The notes beneath the pieces are model-generated. The model was not told the DNA's origin, ran no database searches, and saw only the letters and a program-made list of their open reading frames with translations. A stretch of 64,000 nucleotides of DNA from positions 4,216,001 through 4,280,000 of the forward strand of contig NZ_CP034464.1 in assembly GCF_003955735.1 (NCBI RefSeq), given 5' to 3'. Shown here one piece after another: positions 37,701 through 47,129 of this stretch (the first letter of the stretch is position 1; each line of letters begins with the position of its first letter). This DNA comes from Undibacterium parvum. Its GTDB lineage: Bacteria; Pseudomonadota; Gammaproteobacteria; Burkholderiales; Burkholderiaceae_D. The position numbers were made by a program, and so were the translations under genes.

Positions 37701-39921
37701 TGCAGAGTTAGAGCAGGCCGCTGATCGACGTATGAGTATCGATAGCGAAATTGTCCGTGCGACCGAAGAGCAGCTAAAAATTGAGCAAGTCATTGAGCAC
37801 GAGCTCAGTGCAAAATTACAGGCTGAACAAGTTGCTTTGCAATTCGCCCAAAAAAATAAGTCCATTCTGCTTCAAGAGCATCAGCGTAGCCTTGCAATTT
37901 GTGTTGCGGAACAGGCGATGTATCAAGAGTTGGCCGCCAATGCCGACGCGCAAAAAATATTGCTCAGAGTGACCGCCGAACGTTTGCAGCAGGAAGAAAA
38001 TTTAGGCGAATGGCAGAAACAAAGGCTGGAAGCGGAGCAGGCGGCTGCTTTATTGCTGGAGCAAAATCTGGCAACGGAACAACTGGCCTTGGCAGCGTCA
38101 GTTGCCTTGCACGAACAAGAGCAGGAAAAACTGCGCTTGGCACAAGCGCGCCATCAGCACGATGAAGAGTTACTAAAGGACGTGGAAAAACTGACTCAGC
38201 TAGAAGCACTTGCTTTACAAGCTTCACAACAAGAGTCGTTGATAAAGCGTGAGGCCGCACAGGCATTAGAAGAGAAAACAAGATTCTTGCTGCAGTCTGC
38301 CCAAGTCGAAAGAGATCGTAGAGACTTAGAACGTCAACTGAGTTTGGAGCAGCAAAGGCGCATCGCGCTTGAGCAAAACGAACAGGAAGTGATAGCGCAA
38401 AAATTGCTGCAAGAAACCGAATTGGCCGAAGTCACTTGCCTACGTGTCGAAGCCGAAAAATCGGCCCAAGCATTGGTTTTGCAGACGAAAAATGCTGAAC
38501 AAGCCTTATTCGATGCGGCCGCAACACATGCAAAAGCGCAAGCGTTAGGACTGGAAGCGGTAAACGCAAAATTGCTCGACGTAAAGCAACTGACGGATCT
38601 AGAGAATCAACGCGCCACTCTGGAATTTCAAGCGTTGAGCGTAGTTCAGGAAAAATTAGCATTTGAAACAAAAGCGATGGCTGACGCCGCATTGCGCTTA
38701 GAAGCTGAGCAAGAATATTTGCAGCAGTATGCCTTAAGAGCACAAGCCGAGCACGAGATGAAAATGGCTTTGCAGCAGAAATTGAATGCTGAAGTCGCTG
38801 CCAGGGAGTTGGCGCAACAGGCAGCCGTTTTCGAACAAGAACTGGCACTTGCAGCCCAAGCGCATTTGGATAATTTATTGCAGTTGCAGCACGCATCTTC
38901 AAACACCGCATCGCTAGAAAATGAAAAAAATCTGCAATTGCAGCTTCAGTATGAATTTCAGAAAAAAAATGAAGAATTAGAGCGATTAGCTTTGCAGGAA
39001 ATCACAAATAAACTGGAACTAGAAAAACAGATCCAATTAGAAGCAGAAAAACGCTTGTCGCTGGAACGGGATGCCACAGCAGCGAGTACGGCACGGGCTA
39101 TGCTAGAACAGTCTGCCAGCGCTGAACAATTAGCGAACTTGGAGCGTGAGCAGCAATTAGCGGAAATAAGCAAGGAAGTCATCGCTAAACAAAAAGCATA
39201 TTCAACGGATCTTTGTCTTCAAATTGTCGAGCAGGAAAAACTCAGTGCACTCGAAGATGCAAGATGTCAGCTTCAAATTGATCTGAAATTGGAGATTGAA
39301 CAGAGGCATTTAATTGAACAGAAATTGAGTGAAGAAGTTCAGCGCTCACTTGATACCGAGCGCGCGACTGCTGCGGCATTACAAGCAAGACTAGCTCATG
39401 AGTCGCAAGTGCGGCTAGACTTAGAGCGTGCTTTCGAAGAAGAGCAAAACGCCAGTCGTTTGACTCAGGATCTACAACAAGAATATCAAACTCGGACGTT
39501 ACAGAATCAAGAACAAGTGTCTGCGATGCAGCAACAACTGCAAACAGAGCATGAACGCGCTTTAGCCTTGGCCGAAAATCTAATTGCAAAATTAATGCAG
39601 CAACAAGGGCAGAGTCAGGCTTGGCGTGAAAATGCGCATAACATTCTGGCAGATTCACCGGTAGAAGTGGTAGTTCCAAACATGACTAAAACTTTACCAG
39701 GCATTCGTGTCCGTACATCGGTTGTGCTTGGTGCATTTGCCTGTGCTGGTATTGTTGGAGCCGTCAATTGGGGCTTGGTGCACGCTCAAACACAGACTAA
39801 ATTAAGCTCGGTGCAGCTTGCTCGGGTCGCACCTGCGAAGGCGGAAGTGTTGGCTAGCACGGCGCCTAGTTCTGGTCTGCGCATGTCTTACGGCATAGAC
39901 GTGACGCCGAACAAAAACTAA
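34708..39921 (+). CDS. Giant coiled-coil protein with 14-residue repeats and C-terminal membrane anchor
   Basis: A 1737-residue protein I cannot assign to a known family. Residues 1-50 are polar. From about residue 52 (RVEAEARATVASEN) to about 1640 the chain is almost entirely Ala/Glu/Gln/Leu/Lys/Arg and falls into 14-residue units of the form R/K-L-x-x-E-x-x-A-x-x-x-A-x-x, for example RLQAEARARSLAQE and KLEAERDAAQNILE; around 110 units would fit. This is two heptads per unit, a long coiled coil. The register slips by four residues near a lone Pro at about 268. One membrane helix (about 1671-1692) follows basic GIRVR, so the rod should be cytoplasmic with a ~45-residue periplasmic tail. It is a single-gene unit, convergent with envZ (3 bp apart). 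Confidence 0.9.
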   Translation: MDANQTLLNRLSMGAYSMDGRLDADDDASFSDPHLETHSRIDVKGIREAIARVEAEARATVASENRLQAEARARSLAQERAQTEVDAANLAQKNLELEQAAILSSRTRLEAERQSGAVSEARIAAETRETSEFNERIRLESKATEQADQRLLFEQKNKNLVLEKLRVESEGAGKAKAAAVSLVQETQVAQQWAAERAAASLSARHEARERARVDARIAELARNSERRDKDARETSEMLAKARSEAQQLNREREQAEALALECEINRAPVEVRAREDALARVAVEREYEAIAQARGDSERRAREAIQLRIRADEDLLLAASKREQAETVAAAAAQARRDAEEKIRSVTESRIQAERELHASALKRVEFEQYADTDARARLQAEASATEEARLRRQADQEASEIARQLALEHQRATQVAKERARFEREALQLARDQANAEQQALTAIAFQAESLRNANAATELKTKNALELGKVENLRAQAENKAAVALELKLEKEKAKELEAQERQKTEQIEAELLQLQQQAEQASRIVSETVCVAEKIKLETALEQLQVQEQLAQVAVQKSEEGNALLQVQQQRASDEVKALALIQEKLAAERRRADAIARVLGATQEKLASEERAKAEAELRLKLEQEEKEVLDAKSEADKQHSLSLETTLNAQKYFLQQTQLQADMQKKTATLALLKARQVAQIAKAEKIRMNAERDAALANQEKLEAERDAAQNILEKTTHERELTTVLQARQQQEAEAKELRNALLGAEHLRLAKMTAFTQLQRETALVAQQKADEATELMQVQIKLAEQEHNARGVIQTKLEAEKQLLSEVAAKLEAETLQKNICAERLAAEREVRQLLEEKSQAEQNLLAQCREKANATQLAVNAALARVTIAESLASLEKKTAAVQQSALTALEQARAIEQEKYEAIALTEKTYQEKLSLEQQAAAEAQSRLQSELALTAMTSERVVLEQKAKIDTDEKLLAEKSLFEKVKNYAEMQHRAHQLLLQKQEKVAELEQAADRRMSIDSEIVRATEEQLKIEQVIEHELSAKLQAEQVALQFAQKNKSILLQEHQRSLAICVAEQAMYQELAANADAQKILLRVTAERLQQEENLGEWQKQRLEAEQAAALLLEQNLATEQLALAASVALHEQEQEKLRLAQARHQHDEELLKDVEKLTQLEALALQASQQESLIKREAAQALEEKTRFLLQSAQVERDRRDLERQLSLEQQRRIALEQNEQEVIAQKLLQETELAEVTCLRVEAEKSAQALVLQTKNAEQALFDAAATHAKAQALGLEAVNAKLLDVKQLTDLENQRATLEFQALSVVQEKLAFETKAMADAALRLEAEQEYLQQYALRAQAEHEMKMALQQKLNAEVAARELAQQAAVFEQELALAAQAHLDNLLQLQHASSNTASLENEKNLQLQLQYEFQKKNEELERLALQEITNKLELEKQIQLEAEKRLSLERDATAASTARAMLEQSASAEQLANLEREQQLAEISKEVIAKQKAYSTDLCLQIVEQEKLSALEDARCQLQIDLKLEIEQRHLIEQKLSEEVQRSLDTERATAAALQARLAHESQVRLDLERAFEEEQNASRLTQDLQQEYQTRTLQNQEQVSAMQQQLQTEHERALALAENLIAKLMQQQGQSQAWRENAHNILADSPVEVVVPNMTKTLPGIRVRTSVVLGAFACAGIVGAVNWGLVHAQTQTKLSSVQLARVAPAKAEVLASTAPSSGLRMSYGIDVTPNKN

Positions 39922-39924
39922 GGG

Positions 39925-41268
39925 CTAAAAAGCGATTACAACAAGAAATCCACCATTGACATGATTCGAGATGCGTATTCTGCCGCCGTGTCGCTTTATA
40001 ATTTTCTCGACGATCGCCAATCCCAGACCTGAACCATTGGCCTGACTGCGAGAAACGTCGACACGAGTGAATGGTTTAAGCAGTCGGGTCAGGTCAGTAT
40101 CGGGCACGCCAACACCATAGTCTCTAAAACTGAGCAATATCCCCGGTTTTCTGCCATTTTTCTTAAAATGGCATTGAATATCCATCTTTACCTGCTTACT
40201 GCCGGGGGTGTGACCGTAACGTCGAGCATTTTCTATAAGATTATTAAATAGCCGATATAGTTCTATCTTATTACCAGGTATTTGTATGTTGGGTCCGATA
40301 GACGAGCGTATCAACATCTCGGGTAATCGGGATGCTTCCTCTATAGTTTTACTTAGTAATTCGCTGATGTTGACCAGATCAAAAACGACTGCCTCCAGTG
40401 GTTTGGCGTAGTCGAGAAATTGGCCAATAATTCCATCCATTTGGGCTAAATCGGACTGCATTCCTAGTCTGGCATCTTTGCTTAAATTTGCCATTTCTAC
40501 TTCTAGTTGCATGCGGGCCAGAGGTGTACGCAGGTCGTGAGAAATCCCTGCCAAAATCACCGCCCGGTCGGAGTCAATTCTAACTAAATCTTCAACCATT
40601 TGATTAAAGCTGGCGTTGGTTTCACGAATTTCACTGGGACCTCTTTCAGGTAGTGCTTCAGGCCGCTTCCCCTTGGCTAGCATGCGTGCCGCAGCACTCA
40701 AGCGCGACAGCGGATCATTGATTAGTCTGGAAATGAAGACGGCGCCGATTAAAGTAAGAAATAAAGTGATTGCGGCCCAACCTGCAAATTGCAAACCATC
40801 CCCTGGATCTAACCTATCTTGTTCAAGACGTAACCAATATTGATCACCGTCTATTTCAAAACTTATCCAGAAACCCGGGATACTATTCATTTTCTCAGCG
40901 AAGCGAGTGGTTTTGCCCAACTTGCTTTGTATAAAGCTTTGGACCTCTTTGAATAGGAGTGTCGCCTCAGGTTCCACAAGCTGATCATTGTCTTCTAGCA
41001 GATAGATGCGTATGCCTTCATTGCTTGCAAGGTCAAATAGAAGTTCCGCCCGTTTTTCTGGGGCGGAATGGGTAAGTGCAGATTTTGTGATGTTGACGAT
41101 AGAAATGATTTGAGCTGCGATTTGCTGCGCTCTAGGCGTACGCTCCACAATTTTGAAGCTGCCAAACCAAGTCGACATGCTTGCGAGAACAAGCAAGACT
41201 AAAAAAAAGAAGGTGCGCCAAAAAAGACCACTTTTAAGCCAGTCTAGACTATTCAGGTAAGTCCGCAT
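39925..41268 (-). CDS. envZ: EnvZ-like sensor histidine kinase
   Basis: A 447-residue inner-membrane kinase from the ATG at 41268, 14 bp after the ompR stop; a longer start would overlap ompR. Membrane helices lie at about 17-36 and 162-181, enclosing a ~125-residue periplasmic sensor. HAMP follows (about 182-235), then the H-box with phospho-His H244 (AGISHDLRTPLARM), N-box NNLIENARRYGH, and G-boxes RDYGVGVPD and GSGLGLAIVEKI. It phosphorylates the adjacent OmpR in response to envelope conditions, likely osmolarity. Confidence 0.93.
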   Translation of the reverse strand: MRTYLNSLDWLKSGLFWRTFFFLVLLVLASMSTWFGSFKIVERTPRAQQIAAQIISIVNITKSALTHSAPEKRAELLFDLASNEGIRIYLLEDNDQLVEPEATLLFKEVQSFIQSKLGKTTRFAEKMNSIPGFWISFEIDGDQYWLRLEQDRLDPGDGLQFAGWAAITLFLTLIGAVFISRLINDPLSRLSAAARMLAKGKRPEALPERGPSEIRETNASFNQMVEDLVRIDSDRAVILAGISHDLRTPLARMQLEVEMANLSKDARLGMQSDLAQMDGIIGQFLDYAKPLEAVVFDLVNISELLSKTIEEASRLPEMLIRSSIGPNIQIPGNKIELYRLFNNLIENARRYGHTPGSKQVKMDIQCHFKKNGRKPGILLSFRDYGVGVPDTDLTRLLKPFTRVDVSRSQANGSGLGLAIVEKIIKRHGGRIRISNHVNGGFLVVIAF

Positions 41269-41282
41269 TGTAGCAAGGTGCG

Positions 41283-42050
41283 TTATCTTGATTTCCCATC
41301 TGGAATAAAGACATAGCCCAAACCCCAAACCGTTTGTATGTAAATTGGATTTGATGGATCAAGTTCAATTAATTTACGCAAACGCGAGATTTGCACATCA
41401 AGACTGCGATCAAATACCTCGTATTCGCGACCGCGCGCCATTTCCATTAGTTTTTCGCGTGACAGCGGTTGTCTCGCATGGCGAGCGAATACTTTCAATA
41501 CTGAAAACTCACCGGTCGTGAGATTAATATTTTCACCACTTTTTTTCAGTGTGCGGGTCGCCAGATCAAGAATGAAATCACCGAACGCAAAAATCTGCGG
41601 GCCATCTGATGGCGCACCTGGAGATTCTACTGGTGCTTTTCTGCGCAGTACTGCGTTGATGCGTGCGACCAGTTCCCGCGGACTAAAAGGTTTGGGGAGA
41701 TAATCGTCCGCGCCCATCTCAAGCCCAATAATGCGATCTACCTCTTCGCCTTTTGCGGTAAGCATGATTATCGGTGTTTTATCACCGGCGCCCCGCAATC
41801 TACGACAAATCGCTAATCCATCCTCACCGGGTAGCATCAAATCGAGGATTAACATGTCATAGTGTTCTCGCATCCAAAGCTTGTTCATGCTTTCGGCATT
41901 TTCTGCGCTAACTACATTGAAGCCTTGTTCGCTCAGATAGCGTCTTAACAGGTCGCGTAGGCGCACATCGTCGTCCACTACTAAAATTTTTGCTTTGGTT
42001 CCGCTGTCTATTTGGCTATCGCCAGATTGCTTGAAAGTATTCATTCGCAT
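41283..42050 (-). CDS. ompR: OmpR-like response regulator
   Basis: A 255-residue regulator. The receiver has the acidic pair in VVDDDVRLRDLL and phospho-Asp D70 in LILDLMLPGEDG; the conserved Thr and Lys follow in MLTAKGEEVD and LPKPFSPRELVARI. The winged-helix DNA-binding domain ends YIQTVWGLGYVFIPDG, as in E. coli OmpR. The start at 42050 has a GGAAG ribosome site. A short N-terminal extension of about 15 residues compared with E. coli is present. Likely targets are porin genes. Confidence 0.95.
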   Translation of the reverse strand: MRMNTFKQSGDSQIDSGTKAKILVVDDDVRLRDLLRRYLSEQGFNVVSAENAESMNKLWMREHYDMLILDLMLPGEDGLAICRRLRGAGDKTPIIMLTAKGEEVDRIIGLEMGADDYLPKPFSPRELVARINAVLRRKAPVESPGAPSDGPQIFAFGDFILDLATRTLKKSGENINLTTGEFSVLKVFARHARQPLSREKLMEMARGREYEVFDRSLDVQISRLRKLIELDPSNPIYIQTVWGLGYVFIPDGKSR

Positions 42051-42263
42051 ATGTTACTTCCAGAAATAAAAAAGAGGCAGATTTTGGCGCTATGGATTAC
42101 AGAATGTTACACATTTTTCGATTTGTCGATTGTCGCATGTGACTTCCAAAGCGTAAACTAATGACTGATATTTGTTAGTAAGTCAGTATGCAGGATTGGC
42201 GAGCAAGGCCTAAAAATGATCGGTGTTTCGTGATTTTTTTACAAAAAATAGGGTGGATTAATA

Positions 42264-42560
42264 ATGTGTCGAAAATTTACGCAGCTCAGCCTGATGCCAG
42301 GATTATTTTTTCTCTGCCTGTTGTCTTTGAGTTCATCTTGTCTAGCTTCAATACGAGAGTCGGTAGGCTTAGATTATCAATCCCCTCGATCCGGCGGTGG
42401 TGCACGTAACTCACCGCAACTTCAAGAGGCTATACGTAATAACCAAAAGCAAGCTGGCAATTCAAGCAATAAGCGCAATAGGCTGAGTGCGGATGAGCGC
42501 GAAATTTTACGGAAACAAATTCGTGAAGCAGAAAATGAGATTTATTATTTTAACAAATAA
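42264..42560 (+). CDS. Small exported protein of unknown function
   Basis: A 98-residue protein with a signal peptide (LMPGLFFLCLLSLSSSCLA, likely cut before SIRES). The mature 70 residues are basic and polar. The C-terminus LSADEREILRKQIREAENEIYYFNK is helical and resembles short L-x-x-EER-x-x-LRxxIR-x-A-x-x-x-IY tails of Burkholderiales hypothetical proteins. A GGTGG ribosome site precedes the ATG, and a terminator follows the stop. Function unknown. Confidence 0.68.
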   Translation: MCRKFTQLSLMPGLFFLCLLSLSSSCLASIRESVGLDYQSPRSGGGARNSPQLQEAIRNNQKQAGNSSNKRNRLSADEREILRKQIREAENEIYYFNK

Positions 42561-42580
42561 GGTGTAGTCACCTTTTTCTT
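42559..42580 (+). terminator. Short rho-independent terminator
   Basis: AAGGTG-tagt-CACCTTTTTCTTT overlaps the last bases of the 42264-42560 gene and lies between it and convergent smpB. Confidence 0.7.
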
Positions 42581-42617
42581 TCCTCATTAATCTAAGTTGA
42601 AACTTTAGCCAACTGTG

Positions 42618-43067
42618 TTATCGGCGATTTTGTTTCATGATTTGCTGTTGCTCTCGGCCCCAGTCGCGATCTTTTTCAGTTTCGCGCTTGTCATGTTGCT
42701 TCTTTCCTTTTGCTAAACCAATCTGACATTTTATTTTCCCATTGCTGTAATGCATATTCAAGGGAACCATCGTATAGCCGGATCGTTCTACTTTACTGAT
42801 CAGTTTACTGATTTCTGTGGCGTGGAGTAATAATTTTCGCGTGCGAACAGCGTCAGGATGTATATGGGTTGAGGCGGTAGGTAGAGCACCAATATGCGCT
42901 CCAAATAAAACGATTTCGCTATTTCGTACCAGCACATATGCTTCTTTGAGCTGCACGCGGCCAGCGCGTATCGATTTGACTTCCCATCCCTGCAATACAA
43001 TCCCAGCTTCGAATTGTTCTTCAACGAAATAGTCGTGGAAGGCTTTTTTATTATCGGCAATACTCAT
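42618..43067 (-). CDS. smpB: SsrA-binding protein SmpB
   Basis: A 149-residue tmRNA partner for trans-translation. The conserved beginning ([27 protein letters not shown] split around residues 6-32), the [14 protein letters not shown] segment and the basic C-terminal tail ([18 protein letters not shown]) that enters the ribosomal A site are all present. No tmRNA gene was seen in the window. It is divergent from ratA, with a long palindrome between. Confidence 0.96.
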   Translation of the reverse strand: MSIADNKKAFHDYFVEEQFEAGIVLQGWEVKSIRAGRVQLKEAYVLVRNSEIVLFGAHIGALPTASTHIHPDAVRTRKLLLHATEISKLISKVERSGYTMVPLNMHYSNGKIKCQIGLAKGKKQHDKRETEKDRDWGREQQQIMKQNRR

Positions 43068-43097
43068 GCTGTATTAAATTATTCAGTATTCCTAGCG

Positions 43098-43119
43098 GTA
43101 AAAATTAGCTAATTTTTAC
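43098..43119. promoter_or_regulatory. Perfect 22-bp palindrome between smpB and ratA
   Basis: GTAAAAATTAG followed directly by its reverse complement CTAATTTTTAC. It lies 31 bp before smpB and 62 bp before ratA, where a dimeric regulator could control both. AT content argues against a terminator. No known regulator motif was recognised. Confidence 0.55.
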
Positions 43120-43180
43120 GCGAGAAACGATGTGAGTCGGTTAAAATTTGGAAAGTTATTTTACCAAATGGTTACTATTG

Positions 43181-43612
43181 ATGGCAGTCGTACATAAAAC
43201 AGTCTTTGTAGCATACAGCAGCGAGCAAATGTTTGCATTAGTTGAAAAAGTCGAGGATTACCCTCGGTTTTTGCCATGGTGCGGAGCTGTCGAAGTTGCT
43301 CAGCGAACCGAGCATGAGCTAACAGCGACATTATCCATTAATTATCATGGAATCAAACAAAGATTTACCACAAATAACAAAAATTTACCGCCGCATTCTA
43401 TGGAAATGAGTCTGGTAGAGGGACCATTCAAACAACTATTGGGGCGCTGGAAATTTACTGAGCTCAGACCTGACGCCTGTAAAATTGAGTTTGATCTTAC
43501 TTACGAATTTTCCAGTAAGTTGCTTGAGCATATGATAGGTCCTGTTTTCGGGAAAATAGCCAATAGTTTTGTAGACTCATTTTGTGCGCGCGCCGAGGCT
43601 ATCTATGAATGA
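43181..43612 (+). CDS. ratA: RatA / COQ10-like ubiquinone-binding protein
   Basis: A 143-residue START/polyketide-cyclase-fold protein. VFVAYSSEQMFALVEKVEDYPRF, LPWCGAVEV, the FTTNNKN segment and FVDSFCARAEAIY match the RatA/YfjG/COQ10 family. RatA has been described as blocking 70S assembly in E. coli, while COQ10 homologues bind ubiquinone; no antitoxin is evident, so the quinone role is at least as likely. ATG 43181 matches the family N-terminus. It overlaps rnfH by 8 bp. Confidence 0.9.
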   Translation: MAVVHKTVFVAYSSEQMFALVEKVEDYPRFLPWCGAVEVAQRTEHELTATLSINYHGIKQRFTTNNKNLPPHSMEMSLVEGPFKQLLGRWKFTELRPDACKIEFDLTYEFSSKLLEHMIGPVFGKIANSFVDSFCARAEAIYE

Positions 43613-43913
43613 GAGCGTGTTGGACTCGCAAATAGATGTTCAGGTGTGCTACGCGACGCCTAATAATCCTATGACTTTAAGTTTACAAGTATCCGTACCT
43701 ACCAATGTGGGGCAGGCCATTACTATAAGCGGGATTCTTGAGCATTTTCCAGAAATTGATTTGACGAAATCAAGAGTGGGTATTTTTGGAAAAATTAGCC
43801 CTTTGGATGTCAATTTGCGACAGGGAGATAGGGTTGAGATCTATCGCGCTCTGGTGGCCGATCCTATGGAGGCGCGAAGACGGCGCGCAATCAAGCACGC
43901 TGCCAGTAAATAA
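43605..43913 (+). CDS. rnfH: RnfH family protein (ubiquitin-like fold)
   Basis: A 102-residue protein. IDVQVCYATPNNPMTLSLQVS, GILEHFPEIDL, VGIFGKISPLD and LRQGDRVEIYRALVADPMEARRRRA are the RnfH signature. The fold is of ubiquitin/MoaD type without the terminal Gly-Gly. The ratA-rnfH pairing is widespread in proteobacteria, and the 8-bp overlap here suggests coupling. Its molecular role is not established. Confidence 0.92.
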   Translation: MNESVLDSQIDVQVCYATPNNPMTLSLQVSVPTNVGQAITISGILEHFPEIDLTKSRVGIFGKISPLDVNLRQGDRVEIYRALVADPMEARRRRAIKHAASK

Positions 43914-43923
43914 TGCGACTTGC

Positions 43924-44457
43924 TTATTTGCAGTCGCTTAAGGCACGTTGGGTGTCTTTGAGTTCTTGCTCGCGTTGCGCATCGTTTAGAATATTCTTCT
44001 CGCCGTTTGCTGCGGTATTTGCAATTCTTTGGCCTGACTCTAAAGTTTTTTGATAGGCGCGTGCGCGCTCACAATTTTTTGCTTTTTCTGAGTTTGCTTG
44101 TTGTTCAGCTGCGGATTTTTTTTCTTTTTCCTCTTGCTCAAGCTTGCGTTTGTTGTAGTCCTCATTCTTGCTTGCCGTGGTCACCGGTTTTTTTAATTGC
44201 TCATTGGCTGCTCCAGCGTTCCCTACAGAAGGGGCCCCTAGTGGTGTGGCTGTGCTCGACGTTGCTGATGTGCTTCTGGTGGGTGCTTTGATTATTTTAT
44301 CTTTGGAAATATTCGCTGGAGGCGGTAGGTCAGAGAATTGTTTATTGCCTTTTTCATCTAACCAGACGTATTGCGCCTGGCACGCGGATGCAATTAAAAA
44401 AGCAGTGATTGCCAAGCTTGATGCTGTAATTGAATGTTTTGACCAGAATTTAAACAT
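43924..44457 (-). CDS. DUF4124 domain exported protein
   Basis: A 177-residue protein with a Sec signal peptide (SLAITAFLIASACQA, cut near residue 28). The DUF4124 motif follows directly: YVWLDEKGNKQFSDLPPP. The rest is a Ser/Thr-rich linker and a highly charged coiled-coil stretch (EDYNKRKLEQEEKEKKSA). Such proteins are periplasmic and frequent in beta- and gammaproteobacteria, with no known function. It is convergent with rnfH. Confidence 0.88.
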   Translation of the reverse strand: MFKFWSKHSITASSLAITAFLIASACQAQYVWLDEKGNKQFSDLPPPANISKDKIIKAPTRSTSATSSTATPLGAPSVGNAGAANEQLKKPVTTASKNEDYNKRKLEQEEKEKKSAAEQQANSEKAKNCERARAYQKTLESGQRIANTAANGEKNILNDAQREQELKDTQRALSDCK

Positions 44458-44539
44458 GAAATACTTTCGGAAAATGTGTTTGATGCGACCAGTTTTCGCA
44501 GAGTTTTACACAGATGAAGACGTATCTGCAAGTTTTCTG

Positions 44540-46032
<1,493 letters not shown>

Positions 46033-46076
46033 TTTGTTATCGGAATAGTGATGATCTTTGGCGAGAGGAGGGTGCT

Positions 46077-47126
46077 ATGACAGTACAGTTGGAACGCTCT
46101 AATCCCGCCACAGTACTTACTGTGACTGCCGCTTACGAAGCCTTGCTGTCCGAAAAGTATGAGGCCAGGATCAGACGAATTGAACGTTTGGGCGTGAAGC
46201 TTTTTGGCGTGGCGAATTGCCTGGTCAGTCTGGGCGATTTGTCGGATCGAGCCTATCATGGTGAGCATTCTATGAATGCCTTGGAGGCCATGTTTTGCGA
46301 TGGTCTTGCTGTTCCTGATGAGATTCTGGTGGTTAATGATGCGACGCTTGATGCGAAACTTGCGCTCAATCGGTTTGTCGCAGGTGCGCCGCATATACGG
46401 TTTTATGCGGCGCATCCTATTTTGGATTCTTCTCGAAATATTATTGGTTGCGTCTCACTAATCGATTATCTCCCTAGGGAGTTTGATGACGAGAATAGAC
46501 AGATTTTTGCTGATTTGCTGGTAATGGTCGAGCGTGAGTTACTCATGCTTTCCATGTACAAGATACAAGTAGACTTAATCAAGCAAAATCGAAATCTAAA
46601 ACGAGATTCTTTGATCGATCCAATTTTAGGCACCTGGAACAAGGGGGCGATCGTCAGGTCTTTGCGGATAGAGATGGAGCGTTGCAATAAGGCTGAGAAG
46701 CCACTGGCTTTGCTAGTGGTAAGCTTGGATCAGATCGCCACTATCCTTGCTGCGCATGGAACTGCGATTGGTGACATGGTACTGGTTAAAATGATTAGCC
46801 GGATACGCTCTTGCATTAGGCCGTTTGATGCCTTGGGTCGTTTCGGTAATGATGTTTTTCTCATGGTTTTACCTGGTGCATCGCGTCTGGTTGCAACTGC
46901 TGTTGCCGAGAGAATACGCTTAACCATTATGTCTAATCCTGAGGAAATCGACGAGGCATCAGTGCCCTTAACAATTAGCGCCGGAATTGTATCAACGGAT
47001 ACCTTCCCGGATGCGGAGCCTGAAATACTCATAAGTTATGCAGAAAAAGCCCTGCTATCAGCCAAGACGGCAGGAAACAACCGCGTTGTATCGGCAATGG
47101 TCGAACAACCTGACATTATTATTTAA
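46077..47126 (+). CDS. GAF domain protein with degenerate GGDEF domain
   Basis: A 349-residue two-domain protein. Residues about 25-165 form a GAF domain (RIERLGVKLFGVANCLVSL, then IRFYAAHPILDS-x-x-NIIGCVSLID). Residues 178-345 have the diguanylate cyclase fold. The signature motif is GNDVF (residues 257-261) instead of GGDEF, and the usual LTGL is ILGT, so GTP cyclisation is unlikely; the closing SYAEKALLSAKTAGNNRV is normal. A GGAGG ribosome site is present. It sits 44 bp after guaB and 3 bp before guaA, embedded in the GMP operon. A nucleotide sensor or c-di-GMP/GTP-binding role is possible (inference). Confidence 0.88.
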   Translation: MTVQLERSNPATVLTVTAAYEALLSEKYEARIRRIERLGVKLFGVANCLVSLGDLSDRAYHGEHSMNALEAMFCDGLAVPDEILVVNDATLDAKLALNRFVAGAPHIRFYAAHPILDSSRNIIGCVSLIDYLPREFDDENRQIFADLLVMVERELLMLSMYKIQVDLIKQNRNLKRDSLIDPILGTWNKGAIVRSLRIEMERCNKAEKPLALLVVSLDQIATILAAHGTAIGDMVLVKMISRIRSCIRPFDALGRFGNDVFLMVLPGASRLVATAVAERIRLTIMSNPEEIDEASVPLTISAGIVSTDTFPDAEPEILISYAEKALLSAKTAGNNRVVSAMVEQPDIII

Positions 47127-47129
47127 ACT

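Noticed and set aside
35098..39679. Many long open frames opposite the giant coiled-coil gene
   Set aside because: They are mirror frames caused by the repetitive GC-biased codon pattern; none has a ribosome site, domain or signal, and they overlap one another.
43181..43913. ratA-rnfH as a toxin-antitoxin pair
   Set aside because: RnfH is not an antitoxin and RatA homologues are mostly ubiquinone-binding; the pair is a widespread housekeeping arrangement.
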